Made by a program: the position numbers and the translations under genes. 64,000 nt of DNA, taken from positions 40,853-104,852 of the forward strand of contig JAJVHU010000026.1 in NCBI GenBank assembly GCA_022072505.1, given 5' to 3'. This stretch comes from Phycisphaerae bacterium. Lineage in GTDB: Bacteria > Planctomycetota > Phycisphaerae > UBA1845. Under the pieces are notes generated by a model. That model saw only the letters and a program-made list of their open reading frames with translations. It had not been told where the DNA came from and did no database searches. Positions 52,271 through 63,266 of this stretch are shown here, in pieces; the first letter of the stretch is position 1; each line of letters starts with the position of its first letter.

Positions 52271-53140
52271 ATGAATCGACTTTATCCTGTTTCGCTGGGC
52301 GAGATAGCTCAGTGGCAGCGAGAAGCACGGGTCAGCCTCGAGGAGGCCCGGAGACGTTTCATGGGTTTCGTCATCCTTGAGTCCATCGCCAACTCAATCC
52401 TGAGGAGACAGCTCGCCTTCAAGGGCGGCAACGCCCTGCGCTACATTTTCTTCAATCCGCGCAGCACGCTCGATCTCGATTTCAGCGCGACAGAGGCATT
52501 CCCTGACGACCGGGAGGAAATCCGCAGCCGTGTTGATGACGCGGTGCGTCGAGGCGCCGCATCCTTCGGGGTCAAGGCGAAGTGCCAGCGCGTCAACCGG
52601 AACCCGCGGGGCGAAGACAAAACCACGCCGACCTACGAAATTAGGATCGGATATCAGTTCCGGGGTGACCGATACTTTCCGGACCTTGAGCTTCCGGACC
52701 GGGTTGTCAGCTCGGTCCTTCATCTCGAGATCAGCCTGAACGACGTGGTGTGCGAGTCGCGGGACGTGCGGCTGCATCCCGTTCTCGACCTGACGATCCG
52801 CGCCTGCACGCTGGAGGATATTCTCGCGGAGAAGCTGCGGGCGTTGCTCCAGCAGCGGATTCGCAATCGGAATCGCCGGCAAGACGTGTACGACCTCGCG
52901 AGGATGCGTCGAACCCACGGTTCGAGGCTGGATATCGTAAAGTTGGCCGACTTTTTCACGCGAAAGTGCAAGGCGCGCGGCATCGACGCGCGACGCGGGG
53001 CGTTCGACGACGACATTCGTCGACGCGCCTCGAACGAATACGAGACGCTCTTCGATGCGGGGGATCCGGACTTCATCCCGTTTGATGCGGCCTGGGGCGA
53101 CGTCCTCGCGCTGGTAGGCGGTTTGAGCATTCCGGACTGA
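52271..53140 (+). CDS. AbiEii/AbiGii-type nucleotidyltransferase toxin
   Basis: 289 residues. The nucleotidyltransferase signature FKGGNALRYIFF followed by STLDLDFS (G-G-N/T-x-L...D-x-D) is that of DUF1814/AbiEii toxins. Later motifs are TYEIRIGYQF, LHLEISLND and LEDILAEKLRALLQQR with RQDVYDLARM, all seen in this family. AbiEii proteins are thought to modify tRNA and halt growth on phage infection. It is the second gene of the pair, presumably co-transcribed with the AbiEi-like gene. Confidence 0.85.
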   Translation: MNRLYPVSLGEIAQWQREARVSLEEARRRFMGFVILESIANSILRRQLAFKGGNALRYIFFNPRSTLDLDFSATEAFPDDREEIRSRVDDAVRRGAASFGVKAKCQRVNRNPRGEDKTTPTYEIRIGYQFRGDRYFPDLELPDRVVSSVLHLEISLNDVVCESRDVRLHPVLDLTIRACTLEDILAEKLRALLQQRIRNRNRRQDVYDLARMRRTHGSRLDIVKLADFFTRKCKARGIDARRGAFDDDIRRRASNEYETLFDAGDPDFIPFDAAWGDVLALVGGLSIPD

Positions 53141-53327
53141 GCGGAGACCCAGCAAGAATGACCTGCACTGGGGTGCGAGGTCCACGCCGTGTGACGCCAT
53201 CGCGCGGGCTGAAGCCGCGCGGCTCGGGTTCGGGGAGACGTTTCAGGCGGATCGGCGCAAGTCGCCTCAGGTGATTTGTGACGGCGGCGCGGGGGGTCTA
53301 GGATGGGGGCGGGATGGTCGGCAGCGG

Positions 53328-53906
53328 ATGAGCGGGGGTGAGGGAACGTCGGTTCGGCGGTCGGGATGGCGCGCGTCCCTGATGACGGCGGGGATGTTGC
53401 TGGCGGTCGGGTCGGCGGCGACGTGGTGGACGGCGCGGGCGGGCGACCTGTGCGGCCGGCTGGGCTGGGCGATCCGCTTCGACCTGCCCGGCGCGGCGAG
53501 GGCGGCGCGGCTGCCGTCGGACGAGCTTCCCTTTCTCGTGATCGACATTCCCCGGATGAACGAGCGCGGTCGCTCGGGCGTCACCGGTCAGATCTATCTC
53601 CAGCCGCTGGCGGACACGGATGAGGCGAACCTCGATCTGCTGTCGGAGCGCGTCACGCAGATCGGGCAGGCTTTGAAAGTGCGGATGATGCCGGTGGGGA
53701 GTCAGGAGCGTTCCGCGGAGGACGGATCGACGGAGGTTGAGCTTCACTGCCTCGGCGAGGCCCAGGTGGTCGGGCGGGCGGGGCGCCGGCGAAACGGCGC
53801 CGGGTTTGTCGCGGTGTTGGTGACGGACGGAAGACACTTCAATGACGCGGTTCTCGTGTTGGACGCCTTGACGGCGTCGGTTCGACCTTTGCTCCCGGAG
53901 GGTTGA
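53328..53906 (+). CDS. Membrane-anchored or exported protein of unknown function
   Basis: 192 residues from the ATG at 53328. A hydrophobic segment (ASLMTAGMLLAVGSAATWW, about 15-33) may be a signal anchor. The rest is a soluble alpha/beta domain (FLVIDIPRMNERGRSGVTGQ, NLDLLSERVTQIGQALKV, GFVAVLVTDGRHFNDAVLVL). No family was recognised. It stands alone between the AbiE pair and a repeat block. Confidence 0.6.
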   Translation: MSGGEGTSVRRSGWRASLMTAGMLLAVGSAATWWTARAGDLCGRLGWAIRFDLPGAARAARLPSDELPFLVIDIPRMNERGRSGVTGQIYLQPLADTDEANLDLLSERVTQIGQALKVRMMPVGSQERSAEDGSTEVELHCLGEAQVVGRAGRRRNGAGFVAVLVTDGRHFNDAVLVLDALTASVRPLLPEG

Positions 53907-54020
53907 ACGTTGTCCGCGGAATCGCAGACGCGGTTCAGAAGGGTGCGAGGCGGCTAGTCGGAAGACGGCTTCCCAGCCCTTACGTGCTGGGCTGTTGTCT
54001 GACGCCCCTTCCGGGGGTGG

Positions 54021-54140
54021 GATTTATTTGGAAGCTCTCCGCGTCAAACACCCAATCCGAGGACTGAAAGGCAGGGCCGTGGCCCGAAAGACGCGCGTTC
54101 GTGAGGCGTCGGCTGGAAAAATTCCCAGGCTCTCCGGGGT
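54021..54140 (-). mobile_element. MITE-B, copy 3, inverted and eroded
   Basis: The reverse complement of the core shared by 11109-11230 and 14063-14183 (AACACCCAATCC, AGACGCGCGTTCG, GGAAAAATTCCCAGGCTC). The right boundary GGAAAAATTCCCAGGCTC is intact. The left end has lost its inverted repeat and merges with a CCCCTTCCGGGGG hairpin. Confidence 0.7.
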
Positions 54141-54149
54141 CGCGTTTTG

Positions 54150-54715
54150 ACTCCGCACGCCACCGTGGGTTTCACCCACGGCTACCCACGTGATTCCCCT
54201 TCGGGGAATACGACGCCAACGACCGTGGGGGAACATGACGCCGGACGGCCGGGGAATATGACGTCTGAACGTTGTGGAATATGACGCCTGACCGCCGGGG
54301 AATACGACGCCGATCCCCGAAGGGGATCAACATGAATAGCCGTGGGCGCAGCCCACGGAAGACGAAGACAAGCGCGCCCAACCCCGAAGGGGTTGTACCG
54401 CTCGGCGCAACCGTTTCATCTGGCGCAACCCGTTCAACTCGGCGCAACCCGTTCGACCCGGTGCAACCCTTCCAACCCATCGCAACCCGTTCAACCCGGC
54501 GCAACCGTTTCATCTGGCGCAACTCCTTCAACCCGCCGCAATCCCTTCGGGATTGTGACCAACGCATCCGCGACCCCTGCGCCCTCTTCGGGATTGAAAC
54601 AAAACAACGGACGTTGGCGCGTGTTCTTCGGGGTTGATGTGAATACGCCCGACGATCCTGCGGGGCCGTCGGCGAGACGTGCTGCACCGGAGTCAGAGGG
54701 AGATTCAGAAGGGAA
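54150..54715 (-). repeat. Composite repeat, inverted copy
   Basis: This is the reverse complement of the layout at 22815-23640: ACCCACG hairpin, ATTCCCC-TTC-GGGGAAT, 23-bp units (TGACGCC...GGGGAATA), GATCCCC-GAA-GGGGATC, CCGTGGGC-GCA-GCCCACGG, AACCCC-GAA-GGGGTT, GGCGCAACC units of about 19 bp, the AATCCC-TTC-GGGATT hairpin and one 40-bp unit. It is as close to copy 1 as copy 1 is to copy 2. Confidence 0.8.
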
Positions 54716-54969
54716 GGAAAGGGACCGACGCGGCGCCTCCTGCCCTGCCCGAATCTCATTCTCCACTCCGCAGGCTGCCGCGCCGGTATCGGAGGGTCAA
54801 GGGAAATCCCGGGCATTTTTCCATGCTGTCGGCGCTGCTCCACCGGATGGCGGGGCCGCGGGGGAGCGCGCAAAAAAGCCGAACGCGAGGCGACCCGCCC
54901 CGGCTGAGTTTCGCCCCTCAATCTGTCGGCGGTTACGCTACGTCGTTCAACAACGGTTCCAACGCGTAG

Positions 54970-55067
54970 CAGCCTGTTGAAGAACTCGCGATCGGCTTTC
55001 GTGATACCGGTTTTTCCCGGCGAGATTCGCCTCCCGGGGGGAGGCGTTACCCTTTTTCAACGGACTG
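54970..55067 (+). mobile_element. MITE-A, copy 5 (98 bp)
   Basis: Ends CAGCCTGTTGAAGAA and TTTTTCAACGGACTG, flanked by GTAG on both sides (54966-54969 and 55068-55071). It lies 12 bases downstream of the korB stop, so it now forms the 3' end of that operon's transcript. Confidence 0.85.
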
Positions 55068-55079
55068 GTAGCCGAGTCT

Positions 55080-56096
55080 TCAGTTGACCACCCAGGTCTC
55101 CCCGTCGTCGAAGAGCGTCTCGAGCGAGCCTTCGCCGTGCTGCGAGCGGGCGGTGGCGATCTGCTGGTTCGCCAGCGCCTCGTAGGTCGGGCGTTGCACC
55201 GCGCGGAAGACGCCGAGCGGCTCGGGGAACTCCGGGTGATGCATCCGCGACAGCAGGTACGCCAGCGTCGGCTCGGGGGCGCGCTCGTCGTGGAAGAGCA
55301 GGTCGTCCTCCTTGATGTCGCCGCCGAGCGGAACGATCTCGGGCGTGGTGCCGTTGAGGCGGATGCCCTTGTCGCGGTTCTTGCCGAAGATCAGCGGCTT
55401 GCCGTGCTCGAGGATGACCGTGTGATCGTCGCGCGTGTCCTTGCCCGCGGCGTACTCGAACGCGAGGTCGTTGAAGATGTTGCAGTTCTGATAGACCTCG
55501 ACGAACGCCGCGCCCTTGTGCTTCGCGGCGCGGACCAGCACGTCCTCGAGATGCTTCACATGCACGTCCACCGACCGCGCCACGAAGGTCGCCTCCGCCC
55601 CGATCGCCACCGAGATCGGATGAAGCGGGAAGTCCACGCTGCCCATCGGCGTGGACTTCGTCTTCTTGCCCATCTCCGAGGTCGGCGAATACTGCCCCTT
55701 CGTCAGACCGTAAATGCGGTTGTTGAAGAGCACGATCTTGAGGTCGATGTTCCGGCGGATCGCGTGCAGAAGGTGGTTGCCGCCGATCGACAGTGCGTCG
55801 CCGTCGCCGGTGATGACCCAGACCGACAGGTCCGGCCGGACCATCTTCACCCCCGTCGCCACCGCCGGGGCGCGCCCGTGAATGCTGTGGACGCCGTAGG
55901 TGTTCACGTAATACGGGAAGCGGCTGGAGCAGCCGATGCCCGACACGAACACGAACTTCTCGCGCGGCGTATCCAGCGTCGGCAGCACCTTTTTGACCTG
56001 GGCGAGGATCGAGTAATCCCCGCATCCGGGGCACCACCGCGTTTCCTGGTCGCTGGCGAAATCCTTGGCCGTCAGTTGAGTGAGCGCCTGGCTCAT
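55080..56096 (-). CDS. korB: 2-oxoacid:ferredoxin oxidoreductase, beta subunit
   Basis: 338 residues carrying the thiamine diphosphate site. The N-terminus RWCPGCGDYSILAQVKKVL and the SGIGCSSRFPYYVNTYG segment hold cluster or cofactor ligands. The TPP motif is GDGDALSIGGNHLLHAIRRN...NN, and VDFPLHPISVAIGAEATFVAR follows. It makes acyl-CoA and reduced ferredoxin from 2-oxoglutarate (or a related 2-oxoacid) with the alpha subunit. Its ATG overlaps the alpha stop (ATGA). Confidence 0.93.
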   Translation of the reverse strand: MSQALTQLTAKDFASDQETRWCPGCGDYSILAQVKKVLPTLDTPREKFVFVSGIGCSSRFPYYVNTYGVHSIHGRAPAVATGVKMVRPDLSVWVITGDGDALSIGGNHLLHAIRRNIDLKIVLFNNRIYGLTKGQYSPTSEMGKKTKSTPMGSVDFPLHPISVAIGAEATFVARSVDVHVKHLEDVLVRAAKHKGAAFVEVYQNCNIFNDLAFEYAAGKDTRDDHTVILEHGKPLIFGKNRDKGIRLNGTTPEIVPLGGDIKEDDLLFHDERAPEPTLAYLLSRMHHPEFPEPLGVFRAVQRPTYEALANQQIATARSQHGEGSLETLFDDGETWVVN

Positions 56097-57982
56097 CGTC
56101 CGTTGTTTCCTTTCATCATCGTTTCGATCGCCGTCACGATGTCGCGCACCATGAAGGGCTTGCCCTGCACCTTGGAGAGGCTCTTGACGTCCACGAGGAA
56201 CTCCGCCCGCAGCAGCTTGCTGAGCTGACCGAGGTTCATCTCCGGACACAACACGCGCTTGAAGCGCTTCAGCAGGTCGCCGAGATCCTGCTGGAACGGG
56301 TTCAGATATCGCAGGTGAACGCTCGACACGTCCATCCCCTGCGCCCGGCAGCGTTCCACCGCGGTGGTGATCGCGCCGTACGTGCTCCCCCAGCCGATCA
56401 CGAGCAGGTCTCCGCCCTGCGGCGACCCGAGCACCTCAAGCTTCGGCAGCGATTTCGCGATGCCCGCGATCTTCGCCGCCCGCGTCTTCACCATGTGTTC
56501 GTGATTCTCCGGGTCGTAGCTGACGTGACCGGTCACGTCCTCCTTCTCCAGCCCGCCGATGCGGTGCTCCAGACCCGGCGTTCCGGGCAGCGCCCACGGC
56601 CGCGCGAGCTTCGCATCCCGCTGATAAGGCAGGAACTCCGACTCGCCGTTCTTCCGCGCGGGGTGAATCACTTTCAGATGCGGCAGCGATTTCTCATCCG
56701 GAATCCGCCACGGTTCCGCGCCGTTGGCCAAATACCCGTCCGACAGCAGCATGACCGGCGTCATGTATTCGATCGCGATCCGGCAGGCCTCGATCGCCAT
56801 GTTGAAGCAGTCCGCCGGCGTGTTCGGAGCGAGGACCGCGACGGGACACTCGCCGTTGCGCCCGCACACCGCCTGAAGCAGGTCCGCCTGCTCCGTCTTC
56901 GTCGGAAGCCCCGTGCTCGGTCCGCCGCGCTGGACGTTGATGATGATGACCGGAAGCTCGGTGCAGACCGCCAGTCCGATGCCCTCGGCCTTGAGCGCGA
57001 TGCCCGGACCGCTCGTGCCGGTCACCGCGATCGCGCCCGCGAACGCGGCGCCGATCACGGAGGTCATCGCCGCGATCTCGTCCTCCGCCTGAAACGTCAG
57101 CACGCCGAAATTCTTGTACGTCGAAAGCTGGTGCAGGATGTCGCTCGCCGGCGTGATCGGATACGTGCCGTAAAACACGTCCTTCCCCGCCAGACGCGCC
57201 GCCGTCACCAGACCGATCGCCAGCGCCTCGTTTCCGGTCAGCTTCCGGTACCGCCCGGGCGTGATCCGCGCCTTCGGCACCTTGTAATTCTCGATGAACG
57301 TCTCGCACGTCTCGCCGAAGTAGTACCCCGTCTTCAGCGCGTTGCGGTTCGCCTCCGCGACCTCGGGCTTCTTCCCGAACTTCGCGTCGATCCAGCGCAG
57401 CGTCTCCTCGAGAGGCCGGTTGAACATCCAGTACACCAGGCCCAGCGCCGTGAAGTTCCGGCAGCGCCCCAGCGCCCGGCTCGTCAGCGAGCTGCCCTTG
57501 TTGGCCTCGGTCGTCAACTTGTCGAGCGGCACGCGGAACAGGCGGAAGCCCTTCAGCGACCCGTCGTCGAGCGGGCTGGCCGCATAACCGGCCTTTTGAA
57601 GGTTCACTTTGTTGAACGCGTCCTCGTTGACCAGCAGGATCCCGCCGGGCTCCAGGTCCGCGATGTTGCTCTTCAATCCGGCCGGATTCATCGCCACCAG
57701 GCAGTTGACTTGGTCGCCCGGCGTGCGGATGTCGTGCGAGCTGAAGTTGATCTGAAACCCGGAGACGCCCGCCAGCGACCCGGCCGGAGCGCGGATCTCC
57801 GCCGGAAAATCCGGCAGCGTGGCGACGTCGTTGCCGAACACGGCCGACGTGTTCGTCATCTGCGTCCCGGCGAGCTGCATGCCGTCGCCCGAGTCGCCGA
57901 CGAACCGAACCACGATTTCGTCCAACTCCAGCGTCTTCACCGTCTTGTTGGCAGCCGCCGAGGCGGCCGTCGTTGCGCTCAC
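56093..57982 (-). CDS. korA: 2-oxoacid:ferredoxin oxidoreductase, fused gamma-alpha subunit
   Basis: 629 residues. The N-terminal gamma-type domain (VRFVGDSGDGMQLAGTQM, FPAEIRAPAGSLAGVSGFQI) is fused to the alpha pyrimidine-binding domain (NEALAIGLVTAARLAGKDVF, YPITPASDILHQL, GTSGPGIALKAEGIGLAV). A C-terminal domain follows (GWGSTYGAITTAVERCRAQG). I chose GTG at 57982 because AGAGGA lies about nine bases upstream; a GTG at 57991 sits directly on that site. The two-subunit layout is that of 2-oxoglutarate:ferredoxin oxidoreductase, but related 2-oxoacids are possible. Confidence 0.92.
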   Translation of the reverse strand: MSATTAASAAANKTVKTLELDEIVVRFVGDSGDGMQLAGTQMTNTSAVFGNDVATLPDFPAEIRAPAGSLAGVSGFQINFSSHDIRTPGDQVNCLVAMNPAGLKSNIADLEPGGILLVNEDAFNKVNLQKAGYAASPLDDGSLKGFRLFRVPLDKLTTEANKGSSLTSRALGRCRNFTALGLVYWMFNRPLEETLRWIDAKFGKKPEVAEANRNALKTGYYFGETCETFIENYKVPKARITPGRYRKLTGNEALAIGLVTAARLAGKDVFYGTYPITPASDILHQLSTYKNFGVLTFQAEDEIAAMTSVIGAAFAGAIAVTGTSGPGIALKAEGIGLAVCTELPVIIINVQRGGPSTGLPTKTEQADLLQAVCGRNGECPVAVLAPNTPADCFNMAIEACRIAIEYMTPVMLLSDGYLANGAEPWRIPDEKSLPHLKVIHPARKNGESEFLPYQRDAKLARPWALPGTPGLEHRIGGLEKEDVTGHVSYDPENHEHMVKTRAAKIAGIAKSLPKLEVLGSPQGGDLLVIGWGSTYGAITTAVERCRAQGMDVSSVHLRYLNPFQQDLGDLLKRFKRVLCPEMNLGQLSKLLRAEFLVDVKSLSKVQGKPFMVRDIVTAIETMMKGNNGR

Positions 57983-58437
57983 GTCGTTCACTCCTCTCAG
58001 AACTCTGGCTGCGCCGGGACGATCCCGATCCGCCGAGGAACCCTCCGGCGCGAACGCCCCACGTGCGATTCAGCCTTCGGACCCGTCGATGTCCGCCCGA
58101 ACCGGCTCCGGTAACCGCGCCGTCACAGGTCCGCGAACCGAATAATCATAGCCGTTTTGCAAACGCAATACAACGCTGGCGAACACCCCACACCGGGTAA
58201 ACTCAGCCGCCGGCGTAACAGGAACATCGTCGAACCGAACGTCCGGCTGTGACCCGAGCGCCTTCCGCCAACGCGAACCCCTCACTTCCCGAGGGGCTTC
58301 CCGCCAACTCGGACCTGGGAAAAGGTGATCGGAACCGGCAACTTTCGCATCGAGGCGTTCTGATTCGTAGATTTCCGTAGGTCGCGCGTCCCTGACGTCA
58401 GGAGAGCGCGACCCGGACTTTCTTCGGGAGGGCGAAC
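57983..58437. other. Divergent intergenic region between korA and the pilin
   Basis: About 450 bases between two divergent genes. There is an AT-richer stretch around 58138-58170 (CGAATAATCATAGCC...GCAAACGCAATAC) that could hold the korA promoter. No gene was recognised. Confidence 0.4.
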
Positions 58438-58647
58438 ATGAACCGCCTGGGCCTCATGAATCTGCGAACGTGGACCCGTGCTCGCCTTTCCCGCTTCATC
58501 GTCGAGGAAAGCGGTCCGACCGCCACCGAGTACGCCATCATGCTGGCGGTGATCCTCCTAGCCGCGATCGGGGCGATATCCGCGCTCGGCGAGACCAACT
58601 CGATGATCTGGGCCACCGTCGGCAACGCGATCGGCGACGTCATGTAA
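58438..58647 (+). CDS. Flp/Fap-type pilin component
   Basis: 69 residues. A short leader and basic stretch (NLRTWTRARLSRFIVEESG) precede the type IVb pilin core GPTATEYAIMLAVILLAAIG (Gly before the cleavage site, Glu at +5 of the mature protein), typical of Flp pilins made by Tad systems for tight adhesion. The ATG has an excellent GGGAGG site. It is solitary: no tad/cpa genes are within the window. Confidence 0.88.
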   Translation: MNRLGLMNLRTWTRARLSRFIVEESGPTATEYAIMLAVILLAAIGAISALGETNSMIWATVGNAIGDVM

Positions 58648-58906
58648 GACCGCGCCTGCCGGTCTCGTACCGCCGCAAGGACATCCCCCGGCGCCGATCC
58701 GTCTGCGACAGAGGCGGGTCTTAGCAGAGCCGCTTACCTGAGCCGCGCGGCTTCAGCCCGCGCGAAGGCCGTCGCACAGAGTGGACTCCGCGCCTCAGCG
58801 CAGATCATTCTTTTTGCGTTTCTACTCACACACTGCTTCAGAACCCGCGTGAAAGGCCCGAAATGCACGCTTCCTTGCGGGCGCGGCACGGTTTTGAAAC
58901 AGCGTC

Positions 58907-59395
58907 TTAGTGCCACTCATCCCGGTTGGCCCCGAGATCCTGCTGATCCAGCAGGCGGAACTGCTCCGCCCGCAGAACCCGCACCGCCCCGTCCAGATCA
59001 TCAGGGAGCAGCGCCAGCGCCGCGGCGTCATACGGGCGGACCAGCAGCGGGTAGGTGTAGTGAATATTCACCTCGGCCCGAAGCAGCGCCGCCCACGTGT
59101 GCAGCAGCGCCCGCCGCCCCGGCGGCAGACTCACCACCAACAATTCAATCTCGCTGACTTGGAAGTCGCGCTCGCTGAGCACGTCGTAGGCCTTGTCCGG
59201 GGGGTCGAGGATCATCCTGCAGATCGCGCAATCCACGGAGTGAACCACCGAGACCGCGAGAATCCTAACCTCCGTCTTATCAAAAAGTTGGGTCAGGCGA
59301 AGAAGCTGCCCGACGCGGTTCTCGACGAACACCGACTGCTGGCGGACCGTCGGGATACCCTGCGCCTCCTGCGTCTCAAGCGGTTCGATGGTCAT
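58907..59395 (-). CDS. ACT-domain regulatory protein
   Basis: 162 residues. The N-terminal part (QQSVFVENRVGQLLRLTQLFDKTEVRILAVSV) is an ACT-like domain with the V-x-N-x-x-G-x-L motif, then VDCAICRMILDPPDKAYDVL, and a second half-domain (LLRAEVNIHYTYPLLV). Such stand-alone ACT proteins sense amino acids. The ATG has no ribosome site but overlaps the palindrome CATACGT-A-ACGTATG (59393-59407), a possible operator. The gene diverges from dnaK, 298 bases away. Confidence 0.75.
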   Translation of the reverse strand: MTIEPLETQEAQGIPTVRQQSVFVENRVGQLLRLTQLFDKTEVRILAVSVVHSVDCAICRMILDPPDKAYDVLSERDFQVSEIELLVVSLPPGRRALLHTWAALLRAEVNIHYTYPLLVRPYDAAALALLPDDLDGAVRVLRAEQFRLLDQQDLGANRDEWH

Positions 59396-59693
59396 ACGTA
59401 ACGTATGTTATCGGCACTTGGCGCGATGAAAAGGAAAATCTTCACAAACATGACTCGCTCCTGTCGGCCCGGTCTGACCAGCACGACAGCACCTTGGTCC
59501 TTGCTGAGACGTGTCAAAGACGCACTACACCTGTCAGCTTGGCACGGAATTCCGGGGGCTCCGCAAGATAAATCCTTCGTAATTTATTATGCCAAAATGC
59601 TTTACAACCTAGACCCCGACGGCACGGTGAGTGCATCAGACAGCGCCAGGAGGGATGCCCCCCCGCGCAACCGCACACGAAAGGATCGACAAA

Positions 59694-61607
<1,914 letters not shown>

Positions 61608-61616
<9 letters not shown>

Positions 61617-63125
61617 CCGGCTTAACCCGCCGAATTGATCCGCGTGCTTAGCAGCGTAAAGCATGTATTGCACGTAAAGAGGGTCGGTCTCCTTGTAGAA
61701 CTGATCGTCGAGGTCGTCGAGCTCCTTCTCGCAGCGGTCGATCAGCTTGGACAGTTGATCCATCCTGGCTTCGCGGTCCGTGGCAGGCCCCTCGGGTCCG
61801 AACACCGCAACGGCCCGTTGCAATATCTCCGCCGTGCGACGAGCGCCGATCGCGTTGAGTCCGGTCAGCGCGTCCGGCCAGTGATCGCTCCAACTGTTGA
61901 AGAAGTATTGGCTGAAACCGCCGTTGTTGACTTCGGCTTCGAGCATCCAGACCGCGGAGAAGTTTCGCTGGGGCTGCGTCAACCCTTCCCAGCCGACCTC
62001 CCGCTCGCGGCTTTCGACGAACTCGATGGGATTTTCAACGCCTGCAAGCCATGCGAGGGCGTCCGCCGCACCATTCCGGATTTCCCGGCTTTGGGAGGAG
62101 ACTGCCGCCTGCGCCTTCTCCTCGGCGTCCGGCAGCCGCGCCGCGGCTCGCGCGAGGAGCATCTGTCCCTTGCCGTACTCCTTTTGATAGCCGTCGGGCA
62201 AGGCGTCGAACTCAAGATCCAGCCGTTCGAGGGCCCGCGCGGGTAGAATCACGTTCGTCTTTCTCAACGACCTCAGGATGCCCACGACATTCGGATTGTC
62301 CGCACGGAGCACACGGTCTCCCAGCAGGACCGTCAGCGCCCAGCCACGATCGAGATGTAACAACAATTCCGCCGGTTTACTTTCAAAGCCGGTGTCCTTG
62401 ATTTCCAGGAGCCGCATCAGGGATTCGCGAAGCCCGTCAAGCAGGGCGGGGGTCGCTCGATGGGAATTGATCCCGCGATCGATGCCGATCAGCACGTGGC
62501 TGCGGACATACGCATCCTCATCGTCCAGCAATCGCTTCAGTCCTCGCAGCCCGTCCAGGTGTCCGATGGAGCCCAGCGCCAATCCGACGCACTTTCGTGT
62601 TTCTGCGAACCTGCTGTCCACGTGCGGAAGGAGGGAATCGATCGCCGCCGGGTCTCCGATCTCGCCAAGAATCTCCACGACGATCTCGAAGGCGTCTCCT
62701 CCAAGCGAAACGGTCTCCCGTTGCGTGCGCAAGAACCGCTCCTGCGACAGCGCCGCGCATAATGCCGGAAGCGCGGGCGACCCCGCTCGTGACAACCAGA
62801 ATCGCGCGCGGCGCGCGGTCTTCTTGTGAAGGAGATTGGAAACCTGCTCTTGAATCTGCTCTTCCGTAGGATGCGCGGGAACCTCAACGGCCCTTTCAGA
62901 CTCCATTCGGTTTCCTTCAGCGAAGAACTCGGCCGGATTCCGGTACCACTTCCGAATACCGGCTTTGCGCCGTTGTCGCTGAGACCACCAAATCACCAGC
63001 GCAACGGCGCCCACCAGAATCGCAAGGACAAACTTGATCATACCGGATCCCATGAATGCGCCCGATTCGAATGCGGATATCGCTCCAAGGCAAGCGCCAG
63101 TCGCCCCAAGGACAGCCGCTCTCAT
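61608..63125 (-). CDS. HEAT-repeat protein fused to DMP19-like (DUF4375) domain
   Basis: 505 residues from 63125; internal ATGs at 63053 and 63041 are possible starts, which would place the membrane helix [19 protein letters not shown] at the N-terminus. Residues about 120-260 are HEAT-like repeats ([55 protein letters not shown]). The C-terminus has [20 protein letters not shown] and [16 protein letters not shown], the N-G-G-F-x-Q-Y pattern of DMP19/DUF4375 proteins. I do not know the function. Its stop region overlaps the dnaK stop by a few bases in convergent orientation. Confidence 0.75.
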
Positions 63126-63266
63126 GGAATCTAGCGGCCCTGACGTTTGGCGTACGCTCGGGCGAGGATCATGACCCGCCCGCGCCCATCCCTCCCGCCC
63201 GCGTCCTTGGGTGGCGCTCCAATGTGTCTGTAAACTCGTCGCTGGGGTGACTCCGAATTCTCGTTT

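Larger units (their letters stand above)
53907..55079. other. Gene-free repeat block
   Basis: About 1.2 kb containing an inverted MITE-B (54021-54140), an inverted composite repeat (54150-54715) and MITE-A copy 5 (54970-55067). No coding gene is supported. Confidence 0.7.

Noticed and set aside
59405..59690. Heat-shock promoter, sigma-54 site or CIRCE element upstream of dnaK
   Set aside because: TTGGCACGGAATTCC looks partly like a -24 element, but the -12 part and spacing do not fit, and no CIRCE inverted repeat was found.
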